From Sisyra terminalis (taxonomy: Eukaryota; Arthropoda; Insecta; Neuroptera; Sisyridae), in NCBI GenBank assembly GCA_958496175.1, contig OY292274.1, forward strand, positions 30,419,482 to 30,483,481: DNA of 64,000 nucleotides. Direction: 5' to 3'. Shown piece by piece: positions 27,901-41,034 of the stretch (within the stretch, counting starts at the first letter, position 1; the number at the start of each line of letters is the position of its first letter). Position numbers and translations under genes: made by a program. Under the pieces are notes generated by a model. It worked only from the letters and a program-made list of their open reading frames with translations, searched no databases and was not told the origin of the DNA.

Positions 27901-28842
27901 ATTTTCTTTCACTAATATTTAATTTTGTTACAGATTACTTGTAGCTACGTTTATTTCAACAAATACTTCTCAGGATTCAATCACTTTGCGAGAAACTAAT
28001 TTAATGCCTAATATTCATGGATTTCCTGCTCTTATGGCACTACTCTTTTGTCCTTTCGCGGAATTAAGGACAAGTAATGATGGATCAAAATATACCAGTG
28101 TGTTATGTGGATTAGGTTTCGATCCAAATACTGGAAAAGCTTTCTTTCGCGATCATGATATATTTTTGGATATTGATGTAGAGTTTTCTCTTGAGGACAT
28201 CACAGCGGTATATTTATTTATTTTTTTATACTTAAAAAGATTCTAAAATAAATGATTTAGATTAACAGCATACGTTATTACATGAGCTTGGCTATCTATT
28301 TGGATGACCAAATAAATCCTGTTATTGATACGAGTACTTTCAGCAAATGTCAAAGAAATATTCAGTCTAAACTATTACAGTAAGTATTATTTACAAAATG
28401 AATCGATTGATTAACAAGAAAATACACATATTTCAGATTACTAAAAACAAAACGAGCTAACATTGAGGATGTAGCAAGGAGTGTCAATTTTAAATGGAAT
28501 TCTCTTCACAAGTTAACAACTTTAGCTCCGTTAGATAGAGATGTTACTCCCTGTTCAATTTACTCCCTACATAAAGCCATCGATTTGTCTAAACAAAAAC
28601 AAGTAATTGATGTACAAAAGCATCATGAAACACTGATTCTGATCTCTAAACGGTATAATTATTTTATTTTTGTTCATTTAAAAAAAAACTATATTTTCTT
28701 ATTTCGTTTTAGTGTTTTGCCTTTATCTAATAATGAATTTTGCCAAATATGCAGTTCAAATAATTTCCATGATATCAATGATTTAAGACTCCATTTGGTA
28801 AGCCCTGAGCACAAAGAAAAATGTGAAAACCTTGGAGTTTAA
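18997..28842 (+). CDS. spn-E: Spindle-E / TDRD9, DExH-box helicase with Tudor domain
   Basis: This is the germline piRNA-pathway helicase of nuage granules, needed for transposon silencing. Exons: 18997-19359, 19415-19636, 21366-21569, 22539-22703, 22757-22938, 23005-23159, 23235-23401, 23457-23790, 23846-24407, 24475-24633, 26388-26517, 26578-26796, 26861-27073, 27131-27295, 27375-27667, 27934-28207, 28261-28379, 28437-28652, 28713-28842. The total is 1423 aa, close to the fly protein. Visible motifs: Walker A GPTGCGKTT (136-144), DEVH (235-238), SAT (268-270), motif VI QRAGRVGR (463-470), a HA2/OB region, a Tudor domain about 905-1000 (exons 12-13), and a C-terminal C2H2-like finger in exon 19. 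The ATG lies 6 nt after an acceptor, so a 5' UTR exon exists. AATAAA occurs at 28922. DEVH instead of DEAH suits the spn-E/TDRD9 branch. I see no lesion. Intron 2 holds several repeats. Confidence 0.95.
19937..20529. mobile_element. Foldback MITE with ~170-bp terminal inverted repeats
   Basis: The left arm (19937 to about 20105) reads inward as GGCGCCACGATTTTAC, then an A-rich run, a TTTTACGAAATAT word and a TTTTTAGAC word. The minus strand of the right arm (20529 back to about 20360) shows the same order: GGGTACCATGATTTTAC, the A-run, TTTTACGAAATAT and TTTTTTAGAC. By eye the arms match at about 80 percent. The central 250 bp is unique and non-coding; the small ORF there (20136-20357) crosses into an arm. 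No transposase is present, so this is non-autonomous. I could not define a target-site duplication. Superfamily unknown. Confidence 0.7.
20703..20860 (-). mobile_element. tRNA-derived SINE, copy 1
   Basis: On the minus strand the copy opens with an A-box-like CCGAGTGGTCAAGG (about 20840-20854), close to tRNA-Ser/Leu. About 35 nt later comes a B-box-like GTTGGGTACGAATTT. The body follows: TTTTCGACATTTCTCAATTT, TACGAATTCTTATTA, GTCGCTAAAAACC and CGACGGTAAA. No acceptor stem can form, so it is not a tRNA gene. Confidence 0.6.
21141..21275 (+). mobile_element. tRNA-derived SINE, copy 2
   Basis: This copy has the same head as copy 1: GTGGTCGAGTGGTCTAGG at about 21149-21166, then CCAAAACTGGTAGGTGTTGG and a weakened B box. 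The body continues with TTCGATATTTCTCGATTACG, GGATTTTTAG and AAGGTGACCGTAAATAATAA. It faces copy 1 head to head. Confidence 0.6.
23169..23190 (+). repeat. Poly-T tract in spindle-E intron 6
   Basis: An uninterrupted run of about 22 T lies just after the exon 6 donor. It is a homopolymer microsatellite inside a 75-nt intron. Confidence 0.8.
24634..26387 (+). other. spindle-E intron 10
   Basis: This 1.75-kb intron has no coding exon I can support. It contains a 38-bp word at 25531-25568 (AATAGACCTAATGCACATGA onward) that recurs at 40153-40191. TGACGTCA palindromes occur at about 25720 and 25980. The block 25500-26060 is probably part of a dispersed repeat. Confidence 0.45.
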
Positions 28843-30983
28843 ATATTACCAAAGCTGCACAAAGAATAGGTTGTTTTTTTTTCAATAGATTTTTATTATG
28901 ACTTATTTATTTTTTAAGTTTAATAAATATTTTTTAACAATTTTTTAATACAGAACAAATGCATTTCAAATCGTCAGAGTTTTTCCTTTTTTTTATATAT
29001 GTAAAATTTTATGTTGAAACTTAAGAGAATCTTAAATGTGTTGTAAAAAATATATTATTTGAAATTTATTGTTGTGATTTTATTTTATTATAAAAATACT
29101 GTATTGTTCTCCTTATCCTGGATTCGTAGAGGTTTGTATAACTTTTTATATTTCTTTGAATATTTTAAAGATTATTTTTTACACTGTTCATTTACATTTT
29201 CAAACTTAAGTCTACATATTTACACAATTCAAACTTACACTGAACTTCAAACTAATCAGCACCTTAATACTTTGCATTAATAAGAATTATTCGATATTTG
29301 CGAGGGTGGAGTAATGTTAAGAACTGCTTATTACAATCGCAAGCATTATTACACATTGAACTCAACTCGTATTTATTGTTATTATAATGATTAAAAACCG
29401 TAGATCCCGTATAGAGCAAATTTTCGATATTTCTCGAATACGGATTTTTATTAACCTCAGAGTCGCTAAAAACTTTAGTAGTTATAAAGCAAAGGTACAG
29501 ATAACAATAAAAAAAAATCTAAGATCGAAATTGTCGGAAACTACATCGCTTTCTTTGCATCCTACACGATCAACATATCGATGGCTTAGTTCAAAACTGA
29601 AACAACTCAAAAATCAAAGTTTGGAGATAAACGAGCTCAATGTTTTAAAAAATTTTTGATTAACTACATTAACTATTAGAAAATAACCCCTTTTGATTGT
29701 TTCATTTTCAAAAAAAATTATTGAATTAAAGCCAAATAAACTATTTTAAATTTTCTTAACTACAAAAAAATACAAAATACTTTCAGAAAATATCAATTTC
29801 AATTTTTTTATAGTTATTTTAGTATTGAACTAATCCATCGATATGTTCCATTTATTTCAATTTACATCCTATTTTGGGTAAAATTGTTTAAAAATAAAGA
29901 ATTTATAATTTAAATTGATAATAAATCTAACAATTAATTTGTATTAAAAAATTTCACATTTATGAAAATATAAACTACAATTCACAAAACAATTATACTA
30001 TACTAGTCATTTCCCGTAAAATATTCACAACCCAATATCGATAAAACTGACAAATAACTTCCCGTGAAATATTTACAGCCATTTTTGACACAATTCTGCC
30101 TTTGATGTAATAGATGTAATATATACGTTGATCTATTGTGTCTATTGTTATGATGATTATGATTATTATACTGATGCAGTTTTATAAATGTTACATTCGT
30201 TACTTCATTGACTTCATTAAATATGCCAATATCGATAATTTTAATAAGCTTTAATGTCATTTGAATTAGATGGCAATAAATTACTGCTTCATTACGTAAC
30301 TATTGTATTACATGTAATACTTACTTATTTTTAAGTTACTTTTATTAACTAAAACGACTAAAACCAACTAAAACTATTTTTTTTTAAAAATTAGTCAATT
30401 TTAGTAATCGTTTAGTTACATTTTTATCCATCAGATAGCTCTAAAATTACAAAATGTCCGTTCCACTTGCTTATGATTGTTGAACATTGTTAGAGTTGGG
30501 AAGTTTGTTAATTGTTATTACCCTTATTACCTGTTATTATGATTATTAATGACGTTCAGTTGTGTTCGTTGTCTTTACGTTATCTGTCTTTCTTTATGTT
30601 TGTTTCTTTAAACAGCTTACAACCTGTGACCTGTACTTTAAACACTTTCTCAATTTGAACAAATCAAAACGATCATTACTGATCAAGACATAGTCAAGTG
30701 GGCCGTAACAGAATACTGCACAATATCATCGTACGCATCGTATATCAGCTTACATTGACATTTGTAAATTTGTAACTATTCTAATAAAAACTTTTTTTGT
30801 ATATTTTGCTTTAATGCAATTTTAATCTAATTTATCTGAAAGACAATTAATATTTATTGTATGTAATGTGTAAAAACTTAATGTATCGAAAGTGTAGTGT
30901 ATTTATATTTTAAAATTATAGAATAAGACATTACAATTGAACATAAATTTTAAAAAAGAAACATACTTGGATATAAATAAACA
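28843..30983. other. Intergenic: spindle-E 3' UTR, SINE body, ZNF106-like 5' region
   Basis: It holds the spindle-E poly(A) signal (28922), a SINE body copy (29400-29515), a local duplication (30011-30033 and 30059-30080) and the probable 5' UTR of the next gene. The ORFs here (29059-29280, 29387-29659, 30003-30260) have low-complexity or SINE-derived translations. Confidence 0.5.
29400..29515 (+). mobile_element. SINE body copy 3 (head truncated)
   Basis: It starts near the B box (TAGATCCCGTATAGAG) and carries the body words TTTTCGATATTTCTCGAATA, CGGATTTTTATTAA and GTCGCTAAAAACTTTAGTAG. It ends in an A-rich stretch. The A-box part is missing. Confidence 0.5.
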
Positions 30984-33900
30984 ATGAGTTCCTATGGCAA
31001 TTCTTGGAACGAAGAACGTCGACCAAGTCGTTGGGCTCATAATAATAGAAGAGAAACTCCTGAATTTAATAATAAATACAGAAACCCATCCACTGGTTCA
31101 TTTTATGATGGTTTGCCTTTTGGAAAACCAAAATTTGCTAGAACAAATTCATCTCGTGAAGAAATTCCAGTACACCCAGTACCACCTTGGAGTCAATATC
31201 CAAATACAAATACTAATAGAAACTATTATTCTGTGTCCAATTATTGTGAATATCAAAATAGATATAAGCAAGTTTATGAAAGTGCTTCAGGAAATGATAG
31301 ACAGGACAAAAGGAGTACACCGTATGAAAACGAAACTATCAAAGAACCTATTGGTTTTCCAAGTTCTAACATACAAATTAATCCAACGTCAATTGTACAG
31401 GAAGTATCCAAAAAAGCAAATCCAAAACCAATAATCCATTCTGTAAAAGTAATAAGTGAACCAAAAGTTGCGGATAAATTGCCCGAAAAGTTGGATAGAA
31501 ATAAAATTATCCAGTTGGTGAATTCAACAACGAAATTTGAGCCAGCTATGCAAAAGTTGCTTCGCGATAAAAGATTACAAAGTGCTCGAGAGCTACGAAA
31601 TAAATACAAAAATAATGAAATCGAGAATGATGATGTACGTGCAGATCACGAAGCTCTCATTCCTACAAATACATTGGATCGATTTAATTCATTAATTCCT
31701 GATTTGGGAGTCGATATGGAAGCACTACCTCCAGAACTAATGGAACATTTAAATAAAGCTATTCAAAATACATCGTGTTTTAGCGATGAATTAAAACAGG
31801 AATTTCAAGTAGCGGAGTTGGAACCAAAAATAGAGCCACTTCAACCTCCTCCTATGCCGCCTTTTTTAGAACAACCAGGTTTTGCATTTCCTAGTTTTGA
31901 TAAAACTAATTTAGAATCTGAAACTGAAGCGAGTCATATAAATTCTTTTATGAATGCCTTAGAACTTCCTTCGAATTTGGATGAATGTCAATTAGAGGAT
32001 GTCAGTTCTTTTTTTAATTTCACCGATATAAATGTAGAAAAAGATTTAAATAACCCACCACAGTCATTTAATGCGATTCCCATAGTTCCTCCATCTCAAG
32101 TAGAAGTTGAAACCAGTTTACAAACTACTAATTTATCACCCATAAAAATTGCAGAAAGTACACTAAATGAAAACGCAGAAAAAAATTCAAAAATTTGTTT
32201 CAAAATTCCTGCAAGTAATTTAAAGAAAAATTTTGTTTTTTCCGAAACTAATTCAAACATTAGTACAGCGGAGCAAGAAGTAGAAAATGAATGGGTAGCT
32301 TCACGGGAAACAAATTCCAAACAATCCGATAACGATAAACAGGCTTCCATTAGTGATTCGTCTGCATACTCATTGATTAAACCTATGGTTCAGATTTATA
32401 GTATTTCTAAAAATAGTGTGGAAACTACTGAACATAATTGGTCTAAGAATAAACTAAATAATGATAAAAAAGAAAAACGAAATAAATATATTGGAAGCAA
32501 TAGCGATTTTCAGGAAACTAAAAAATGGAAGGATCGACGAGAAAGTGAATCGAAAAAGGATAGTCATTTATTTCAAACAGAATCCGTTGGAAAAAATAAA
32601 GCAAATTACACACAAAATCACGATAATTCAAATTTTCATGAAAATGATGAAGTAAAAAATTTACAATGTAAATTTACAGACGAAAATAGTTGTAACGAAA
32701 AAAGTGATAATATAGTACAAAATGAACACCAGGACGTTATAACAAAGCAAAACGATAGTGTGAAATCTTCTACATCTACTCAAATAACCATCAAAGAAAG
32801 TAAAAAACATGAAAATGTTTTAGAAGAAAAAAGTTTAAAACATCAATTATCCAGCTTTCGATATAATATAACTAACGAAATTCAAAATACAAGTCGAAAT
32901 TTACTTAACTTTCGTGTCATTAACAATCAATATAATTCGAACAAATTGCAATTGGAAAATCAACCATCTTCGGATCATTCAGCTACCAGCCGCGATAGTA
33001 AAAAGGAATCTTTAGATATAAGGAACAAAAATTCCAGTGAAAACTCACAAACCTCAACACTACCAAAAAAAGTGAAAGAATCCTTACCAACTACCTCTCC
33101 AGCATATACCGACACTGTTAAGAACAAAACTAAAATTTCTGAGCCGAAAGTTATAGAGGACATTTTCGATGTAACGGACATTCCTAGTTCAAAAAATGAA
33201 AATAAGACCAAACATTCAAAAGATGTTAACAAAACTAGTAGAGTTGTAAAACAAATTCCTTTGCTGGATACAGCGACACTTCCAGTAATGAAACCTTCAA
33301 GTAATTTCAACCTTTATTCTGATTTAGGCTCGGATAATAAGTGTGAAAAAACGAATGAAAAAACTTTTTCTTCTGAAGTTTTCACTGAAAATCAAATTAC
33401 TACATCAGAAAAAGAAAATGACAAGGTTCATGGTAAACTAAACAACACTACCAGAAATGAAATCAACGAGATAACTGAAAAACAAGAAACGGAAAATCAC
33501 AAGGAATTAGAAAAGCATGTCCAGAAAACAAATATCCAAGTGACCACTAGTTTGAATGATGAAAATTTGAAACCATCAGGTAAATATAATAATTTATTTC
33601 AACATACATTTTTAGCCTTAAATTACACGAATATAAAATTAAAGTAACCTTTTCCAAAATTAGGATATATAAGTTCCAAACACTAATTTAACAAAATTTA
33701 AATACTAAATACGTAACTTGAACACAAAAAATTATACTTTCGAAGAAAGTTTTAATACAAATTCTTTATTTAAAAATAAAATAATTACAACTTATGTTTC
33801 ATAATCATGTACAACTACAATATTTTTTCTAATCTCTGTTGAAATTGCATCTATTAAAGTTAATTTTACCATATTATCAATCTTATCATATTGCACTACA

Positions 33901-36900
33901 TATCATATACCTATTTGCACTTTTAATTTATAATAACTATAAAAACTAAACCATTATATAATATATTTTATATATTTCTTATATATCTTATATATTTTAT
34001 GTATTGTATTTATATGTACATGTGATAATTTTTAGGTTTTTTTTTATAATTATCCATCGATAAAAGACTTTTGTTATTTAAGAATTTTGTGAAGCCAATG
34101 TTATAAAAAACGTGATAAATAAAATGTAGAAAAAAAATGAAATTTTTAGTTTTAACATTAAAATATCTTTTGGAGAAAAAAATATTATAATTCAAGGGTC
34201 CCTAAACTTTTTTAATCATCGGCCTCTGCAAAATTGTCGAAATCCCTCATCGACCACCATAAAAATAATTTTCACTTAATAAAATAAAACTATCAATGCT
34301 TGTATATTTATTTTATATTTTTAAAATTTTTTTAAAAATTTATGGTAGCTAGTATATGAATACTGTTTTCACCCAAATGATTATACATTTATTAATTTAT
34401 TTTTGCTAAAGAAATTGATATTAAGTCATTTATAACTTTTCAAAAATTTTACTGTGGCATGTGTTATTTGCATATTAAAAACTGTTTTTCTTTCGACCCC
34501 ATATTAATCTTATGGATCAAATAGACCCCAAGGGGTCTATATCGACCACTTTGGTGACCTATGCTCTAGTTTATCGGGCACCACTTTTCAAAGTTGTCAC
34601 GCTCCTTTAGAAGAGTGCATCTCACAGTTAGAAAAGTGCAATATTAGAATGTAAGTTAGTAACATTATTAATATGGTTGTATATTGTAGAGTGTTAAGAA
34701 AAATAATTCAAAGTTTTATCTCGGTATAAAGACACCTACCTACTAAAATTTAATCTCATAATTAACATTAAGTGGTTTTAAACTATCGACTTGTAATATT
34801 TTTTTCTAAATTTCTTATTTTAGATTCTGAAACATCACTTCAAAAAAATTATAACTCTGATTCAACTACAGTTCAAATCGATAAAATTAATGAAACCTCA
34901 AAATCTAAAGCTAGAAAATTTACAGAAAACGTAAACAACACAGAGTCTACATCTAATAGAAGTAGCCAATCTTGCGAAACTGAGGAAAAGAATTTGTCAT
35001 CTTTTGAAGATGACCACAATTTTAATGAAAATAAAACAAGAAAAAATAAAAAGAAAGTAGAAGATCTAAAGAAAATCAACAAATCAACAAGAAAAAATAT
35101 TAAAAAAAGTAATGAAGTTGAAGAACATCAACAGAAAGAATCAGGTTCTTTTAAGGTATCGCCTGAAGAATCAACACAATTTACGATAACTGAAATTAAA
35201 TCTTTAGCTAATGTTAGTTTGAATAAAAAAAATTCGAAAAATGCCAATATTAAACACAAAACAACTAAGAAAATAGCCACAAAAGTAAATAAAAAACAGG
35301 AATTAAACAATGAAAATGGAAAATCAATTAAGAATAGTACAAATCAAATGAAAGAGATTTCACTCAAAAGAAAGAAAAAAACCGGTCCTAAATCAAAATG
35401 TAAATCAAATAATAACTCTTCAGATTCATGTGAACAAATCTCTAAAGAAGTGATTTCTAATGAAAATATTTCTGATAATTCACTTGAAGTTACTACTAAA
35501 TATAGTAAAGAAGACATTTTACTCCGATTAATGCAAATCGACATTAAAATTCAAAACTTACAGAATGAAAAAAATGAATTATACAACCATCTCCAATTCT
35601 TTGATGATCTCATTTCTAATCCAGAAGTTAAAAATTCGTTAAATCAATTAAACTCATCTGTACAAAGTAATTTCACCATTAATAAAATAGATATTTTAAA
35701 CAAAAACATCGATATCGATAATACATCTGGACAAAAATTTGGAAAAATGAAAAAAACTGGATCTGAATCTGATCATAATTCATACGACTGTGCAAAAACA
35801 AGCATGAAATCGAAAGAACCGCAAAGTTCAGATGAAACACATACAGACAATAATAGTTTGGGATTTACTGAAAAGCCATTCGGTCCTAGTTCAAAAAATA
35901 GGAAAAGAAGAATGCAATTTTTTGATAATGATGAAGACGATATGCCTTTAAGTAAAGTAAAGAGTAAACCGATTTCAGTACGATCAGAATCCTCTTTAAG
36001 TCTTATGAGTACAACAAGTAATGCGACTAGTTACTCAGATTTATCAATAATAAAACCTTGCTCTGTATCACTTACTCCAATAGATCTTCAAGATTTATCG
36101 AAATACAACAGTGTAGAAATAAAGAAAGAAATAATCGACCAAGCAGAAGATTTTAGAGTTGAAATTGAACGTTTTGATGAGTTTGCAAGCACTTGCCCAA
36201 ATGAAAATGATGATTATATAAATAACGAGGTTAAAGTTTTTCCTATTGAAACAGAGGAGTCTTGTGGTTCAATTATTTCAAAAACAATTCAATGTATTGG
36301 CCATCAAGGTTCAGTTTTATGTATTAAGGTAAGCCCCTACTTCTGAATTATAATATTTTTTTTAAATTTTATCGTTTATACTTTCAGGTTGTGGATAATT
36401 ATTTAATAGCAGGGTGCGAGGATGGAAAATTATATAAATACGAAATCAATTCAGGCAAGATGCTTGAAGCTAGTGATGCTCATAAGATGGCTGTAACTTG
36501 CATAATTATACTAAAAACCAACAATGATCGAAATACAAATGTGTATAGCGGATCTTTAGATGGATCATTCTGTTCTTTTTCTCTTACGGTATGTTTTTCT
36601 TTTTCATTTCATAAAAATTTTATGAAATTTCCTGTTATCTATAATTTGTAATAATTTTGAATTACCACCTTTGTTGCCTACATATACTACTATATACTAT
36701 GTATTTTTGCTAATCTTTTACGTGAAAATAACTCTACTGTTATCATAAGTTGGCGTAGTTATAGCGTTATTAACTTGGAAGTTAATAAAGCAAAGTTTTC
36801 ATGAGTCTGCATTGCTAATGTTAATCGTACCCTTTTTGATTAATTTTTGAAACTCATTTTTTACATCATTATTCAATGGGCAGTATGGTGAACCTATCTC

Positions 36901-38393
36901 ATTAAAGATCTGCAAATTTTTTATTTCCTATATACTCGTTTTTACTTTAAAGATTGAGGATCTTTAATAATTAAAATAAAAAACAGTCTTACTCATTTAA
37001 ATTATAAAAGATTTTCAAACCCTCGAAACCATAATGATTGAAGACAAACTTAGGATCATAATTAGTAATGAATATATAATTAATTAAATAAAGTAAATTG
37101 GGTAAAAATGGTTTTGATTCACAAGAACTACGGGAATATAAAAAAAAAAAAAACAAACACATCTGTAAGGTGACGAATAACTTTACATATCAAGTAATAT
37201 AATCATCATAATATAATCAAGTAATAAAATCATACAGCTCGGGAAGAAATATTTAAGAAAGGTCTTCAGAACTCGAAATAAGATTATAAAGTCTTATTCT
37301 GAACAGAGTTTTGAGCGTTTTGAGTTTTATTTTTGTATCTATAGTTTTTTTTTCCAGTATCCGCTAAAGATTAAGGTGGTCGTTGTGCATGGGTTTTTAT
37401 ATATTCCTATATATTTATATTACATTTTAAATATTCTTTAAAAAAAGAATGAAATTTAATTAACTAATTCGTTATGCACACAACGTTAGATTTAATCTTT
37501 TTTTATAAAATTGACCAAATTACTGTGATATACATTTTTGATTTTATTATTATAATACAATATATTTATATTTATTTCAGAAGCTTGAAAACAAGGGTAG
37601 TCCTAAAAATATCAATAATCCAATTCAATGTATGGATTCTTCATGGGGTTTCGTTTTTATTGGAACTTCTTCTGGTCATTTATATCGATATTCGATAGAA
37701 GTATTTTCAAAATTATTTAAACTGTAAAATATAAATTGACGTGATTCAAATATTTTTAGAATGATGTAATAACCGACGACCAACGACAATTATCTGAAAA
37801 TTCGTTACTTGCCATTAAAGCCACAAGAGAAGGTGGTAGACGAGTACTTTTAGTTGCACCAAGAAATCAATTATTGTCTGTAAGAGATGCAATGACCGGA
37901 TTGTTATTACGTTATGTGTCTACTGATTTAAATGCTACTATTTATTCAATACTTTTATCAAAAAGTATAATTTATTGCGGGACTAACCAAAACTTTATCG
38001 CTAGTTACAAATTTGAGGTAAGACAGTTTTTATTAAAAAAAAAAAATTATTATCACATACCATAATTTTTAGAATGGTCAGCCGAATAAAACCTACGCAT
38101 CAGGAAAAGGAGTCGTTTGCTTATTCAAATACAAAAAGTTATTATTCGCTGGATGCTACGATGGCTATATTTATATTTTTAATTTGAATACTAATACGGA
38201 GGTTACTAGTATTCCCGGTCCCGGAGGAATGGTTCTTTCACTTGCTGTAGTTGAAAATCGGGTAATATTTAATTTAATTCTTTTATTTATTTTGGATTAA
38301 CCGTTTCTGGTGTTTCAGATAATTGTTGGATGTAAAAATTCGTGTTTAGAAATAATCGACATGCCCAGTGTAGTTAAATTGTTAATCGTGTAA
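30984..38393 (+). CDS. ZNF106-like protein: long disordered region plus C-terminal WD40 repeats
   Basis: Exons: 30984-33579, 34824-36328, 36388-36588, 37581-37700, 37760-38017, 38073-38261, 38319-38393; 1647 aa. Exons 1-2 encode about 1340 mostly polar Ser/Asn/Lys/Glu-rich residues. They include a short charged helix (LRDKRLQSARELRNKYKN) near residue 190 and a coiled-coil-like segment near residue 1110. Exons 2-7 encode about 300 residues of WD40 blades: GHQGSVLCI, YSGSLDGSF, LSVRDAMTGLLLRY and FAGCYDGYIYIFNLN. The last two closely match vertebrate ZNF106 (recalled: ISVRDARNGLLLR and YTGCYDGSI), an RNA-binding and splicing-associated nuclear protein. The zinc fingers that follow the WD40 part in mammals are absent; translation stops right after the last blade. 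The ATG was chosen as the first in a long open frame with stops upstream. Identity rests on the WD40 part only. Confidence 0.8.
34193..34563. mobile_element. hAT-type MITE in intron 1 of the ZNF106-like gene
   Basis: The left end is CAAGGGTCCCTAAACTTTTT. The right end read inward on the minus strand is CATAGGTCACCAAAGTGGTC. The 8-bp flanks are ttataatt and ctctagtt (5 of 8 identical), compatible with an aged hAT duplication. The interior is AT-rich, with no transposase. The same type of ends occurs at 53846-53954. Confidence 0.55.
36589..37580 (+). other. Intron 3 of the ZNF106-like gene
   Basis: This 992-bp intron is AT-rich and carries a poly-A run at about 37140 and short ATAATCAAGTAAT-like repeats near 37190-37230. 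I see no exon or defined mobile element. Confidence 0.5.
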
Positions 38394-41034
38394 ATATAAC
38401 TTTTTATAAATATGTCTGAATCTATAGAATATTTTTATAAATGCCATTTGATATATAATTTATTCATTTATTTCCTAATAACTATTATTGGTTCTTATGT
38501 ATATAATCTTTTATAAATCACATAATGAAAAAGAATACGTATAATCACAACCAAAATTAAAAACCGATTAAATTAATTCGGTTATTTGCATCAAAAATTT
38601 TGTTGTTTGAAAGAACAAACAATTTTCACAAACAAAAGAAACATTTTTCTAGGAAAATTGGAACATTCAAATTGTGTTTTTTGTACTTAATTTAAAATTG
38701 CAAAAAAATATATGAATTTTTCCAAGTGACGTCATAGGGGTAAATACGGTATAGGTAATAAAGTAATGTGAAATAATCTTTGACCTGCGTTGAAAAATCA
38801 TAAAGATAGCAGCTTATATTATTTATATAATAAATATAAAAGTAATGAAGAAGTTGTAATTGCGATTTCAAAATACATGGAAAAAAATGGCTTAGTTATG
38901 TTTCTCACTCATTTTCAGTCAGTTATATTTTTTTACTAAATTATATTAAGTTAATTATATTTCAAAGAGCTGATGTCAAGACTTTAATAACAGGAAAAAA
39001 TGCACATTGTGAAATATTTCGTAATTTTTATGAAGATAACTGTAGACAATAAGGTCGAATAATAAGTGTTTAATTTCCAACACTGATGTTTTTAGTTTAT
39101 TGTATTTAATTTAGTTTTTTAAATTTCATTAGTAAAATAAATCCACGGTAGGTTTTAATAAAATTCAAAATTGGAGTCCCAAAACATGTTAAAGTAAAAC
39201 TTTTACCTTAAGTGTCCAATACGAGCTTCATAACTGAAGTCTATGAAATTACTTTTAATGTTTTTTTTTTAAATATTTGCAACTGATTTTATGTTTTCGA
39301 TAACGATAATCCATAAAAAACGAAATATCCCATAGTTTGGAGTATAGACTGCAGCGCCGATTTATCTAAAGAAATAACAAATAAGATAGGAAAATATCAC
39401 GTAATTTATAATATATTTTATTTAAAATTTATATATGTAACTTCGCCCAATATTTTAATTTATTTCATATTCTTGGCATAATAAAACCAAAATGTTTGAT
39501 TTTATGCGAATTATTGCCACTATATCCAGCAACGTAACCTTTTCAATATCTCACTGATCTTAGAATCCACATAAATACCGTTTTTCTAATTAATTAAAAT
39601 GAAAATGATTATTTACAAACATCTAAATTGTTTCCAAAATTATTATTTTTCTTAAAAGTATATTATTTCATTATATAAAGTCTTATTTTCTAGCTGGAAT
39701 ATATTTTTGCTATAAAGAAAGATACAGATATTGTTAGTTGGTTTTTGGTGTGTACATATTAACTTTATGTTTAAATTATAGGGTTTTAATTTTTTAAGGT
39801 GTTTTCGTTTCTTCATTCTGAATAAAATTAAAGCAATAATTTATTTTGGATTCAACTAATAAAAACGTATAAAATGATTATTACTATTGGCGCCGGCATG
39901 TACGGCCAATTTTTGTTTAAATTATTTATAATGCAAACAACAAAATATCGTTTACGGATTTTTATAATCTTTACAGTCACTAAAAACTTTCGTAGTTATT
40001 AAGCGACAATAAATAAAATTAATTTATTTTTTCTCTCAAGTTTATACATTTTTAATTCACTAAGGCCGAGATAACTGGTTCCATCCATAAATACTCGGAA
40101 TGTACCATGGTGATTACAGTTATATAAAATCGTAACAATATAATTGGAAAAACAATAGACCTAATACACATGATCTAAAAATAATTTTAAAAATCCTTGT
40201 TGTTTAAGTCCTTGTCTTTATAATTATAATAATTAAATTGTGGGCAATAACGACGAAGCTTCTTGTTCAAAATTTTCTAAATTTTGAAGATATTACGTAC
40301 TTACTCTAGTTAAAAATGTTGATTTTTCATGAATAAATGTAGATTAAATAATTTAAAGAATACTCCTATTTTATTGTTTAACAATTCCACGGTGCTATTT
40401 CAGAACTTTACGTATTAATTAACTGTCGTGATTTAGTATCATTAGTATCTAACAAATGGTTGTAATTGTTGTAAATAATAACGGCTTTTTTAGACCGTTT
40501 ACTTGCTTATATTAAGTTTTTTATAATTTTTTCTAAACATAAAATATATAATTATAATTAAGGAGTTTTTATAAATAATAACGGAAATGTAAATATTTTA
40601 AATAAAATGTTAATAAATAAACGTAGTTTAAAACAAAATTTTTGAGTTTATTTTGTTTACAACAATTTATATAATTTAATTTTAACTTAATTATTTACGT
40701 TAGCGTTCAGTAAACCACCTGTATGATGCAGACTATTATACAGTTACAACAAAATTTTGTTTAACGAATTTAGTTTCAAGAAACCGCATACAGCTCCTTA
40801 CAACAATTCCGTACAGATGTTTTTTCATTTAAACTTGGTTTAGTAGTAATTACTAAGAAGTATAAAATTTGATTAAAATTTCAACTCGTGAAAGGATCAA
40901 ATCTCAGGGAACAGTTGTCGTAAAAAACGAACCGTTGATTTGTGACAAAATTATTATTTTATTTTATATTTTTATCAAATTATAACTAAATATTTTTTTG
41001 GATAAGATAAAATATTTTTCGTTTCAAGGCAATC
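38394..41034. other. Intergenic, convergent ends of the ZNF106-like and GH16 genes
   Basis: I find no coding exon in these 2.6 kb. There is a SINE body piece (39951-40018) and a second copy of the 38-bp word found in spindle-E intron 10 (40153-40191). TTTATT words near 40958-40965 serve as AATAAA signals for the minus-strand GH16 gene. Confidence 0.5.
39951..40018 (+). mobile_element. SINE body copy 4 (fragment)
   Basis: This fragment has only the distal body: TCGTTTACGGATTTTTATAA, CAGTCACTAAAAACTTTCGT, then AGTTATTAAGCGACAATAAA. The words and their order match copies 1-3. Confidence 0.45.

Noticed and set aside
29387..29659. 90-codon ORF between spindle-E and the ZNF106-like gene
   Set aside because: Its first half is SINE copy 3, and the rest has no splice signals or similarity.
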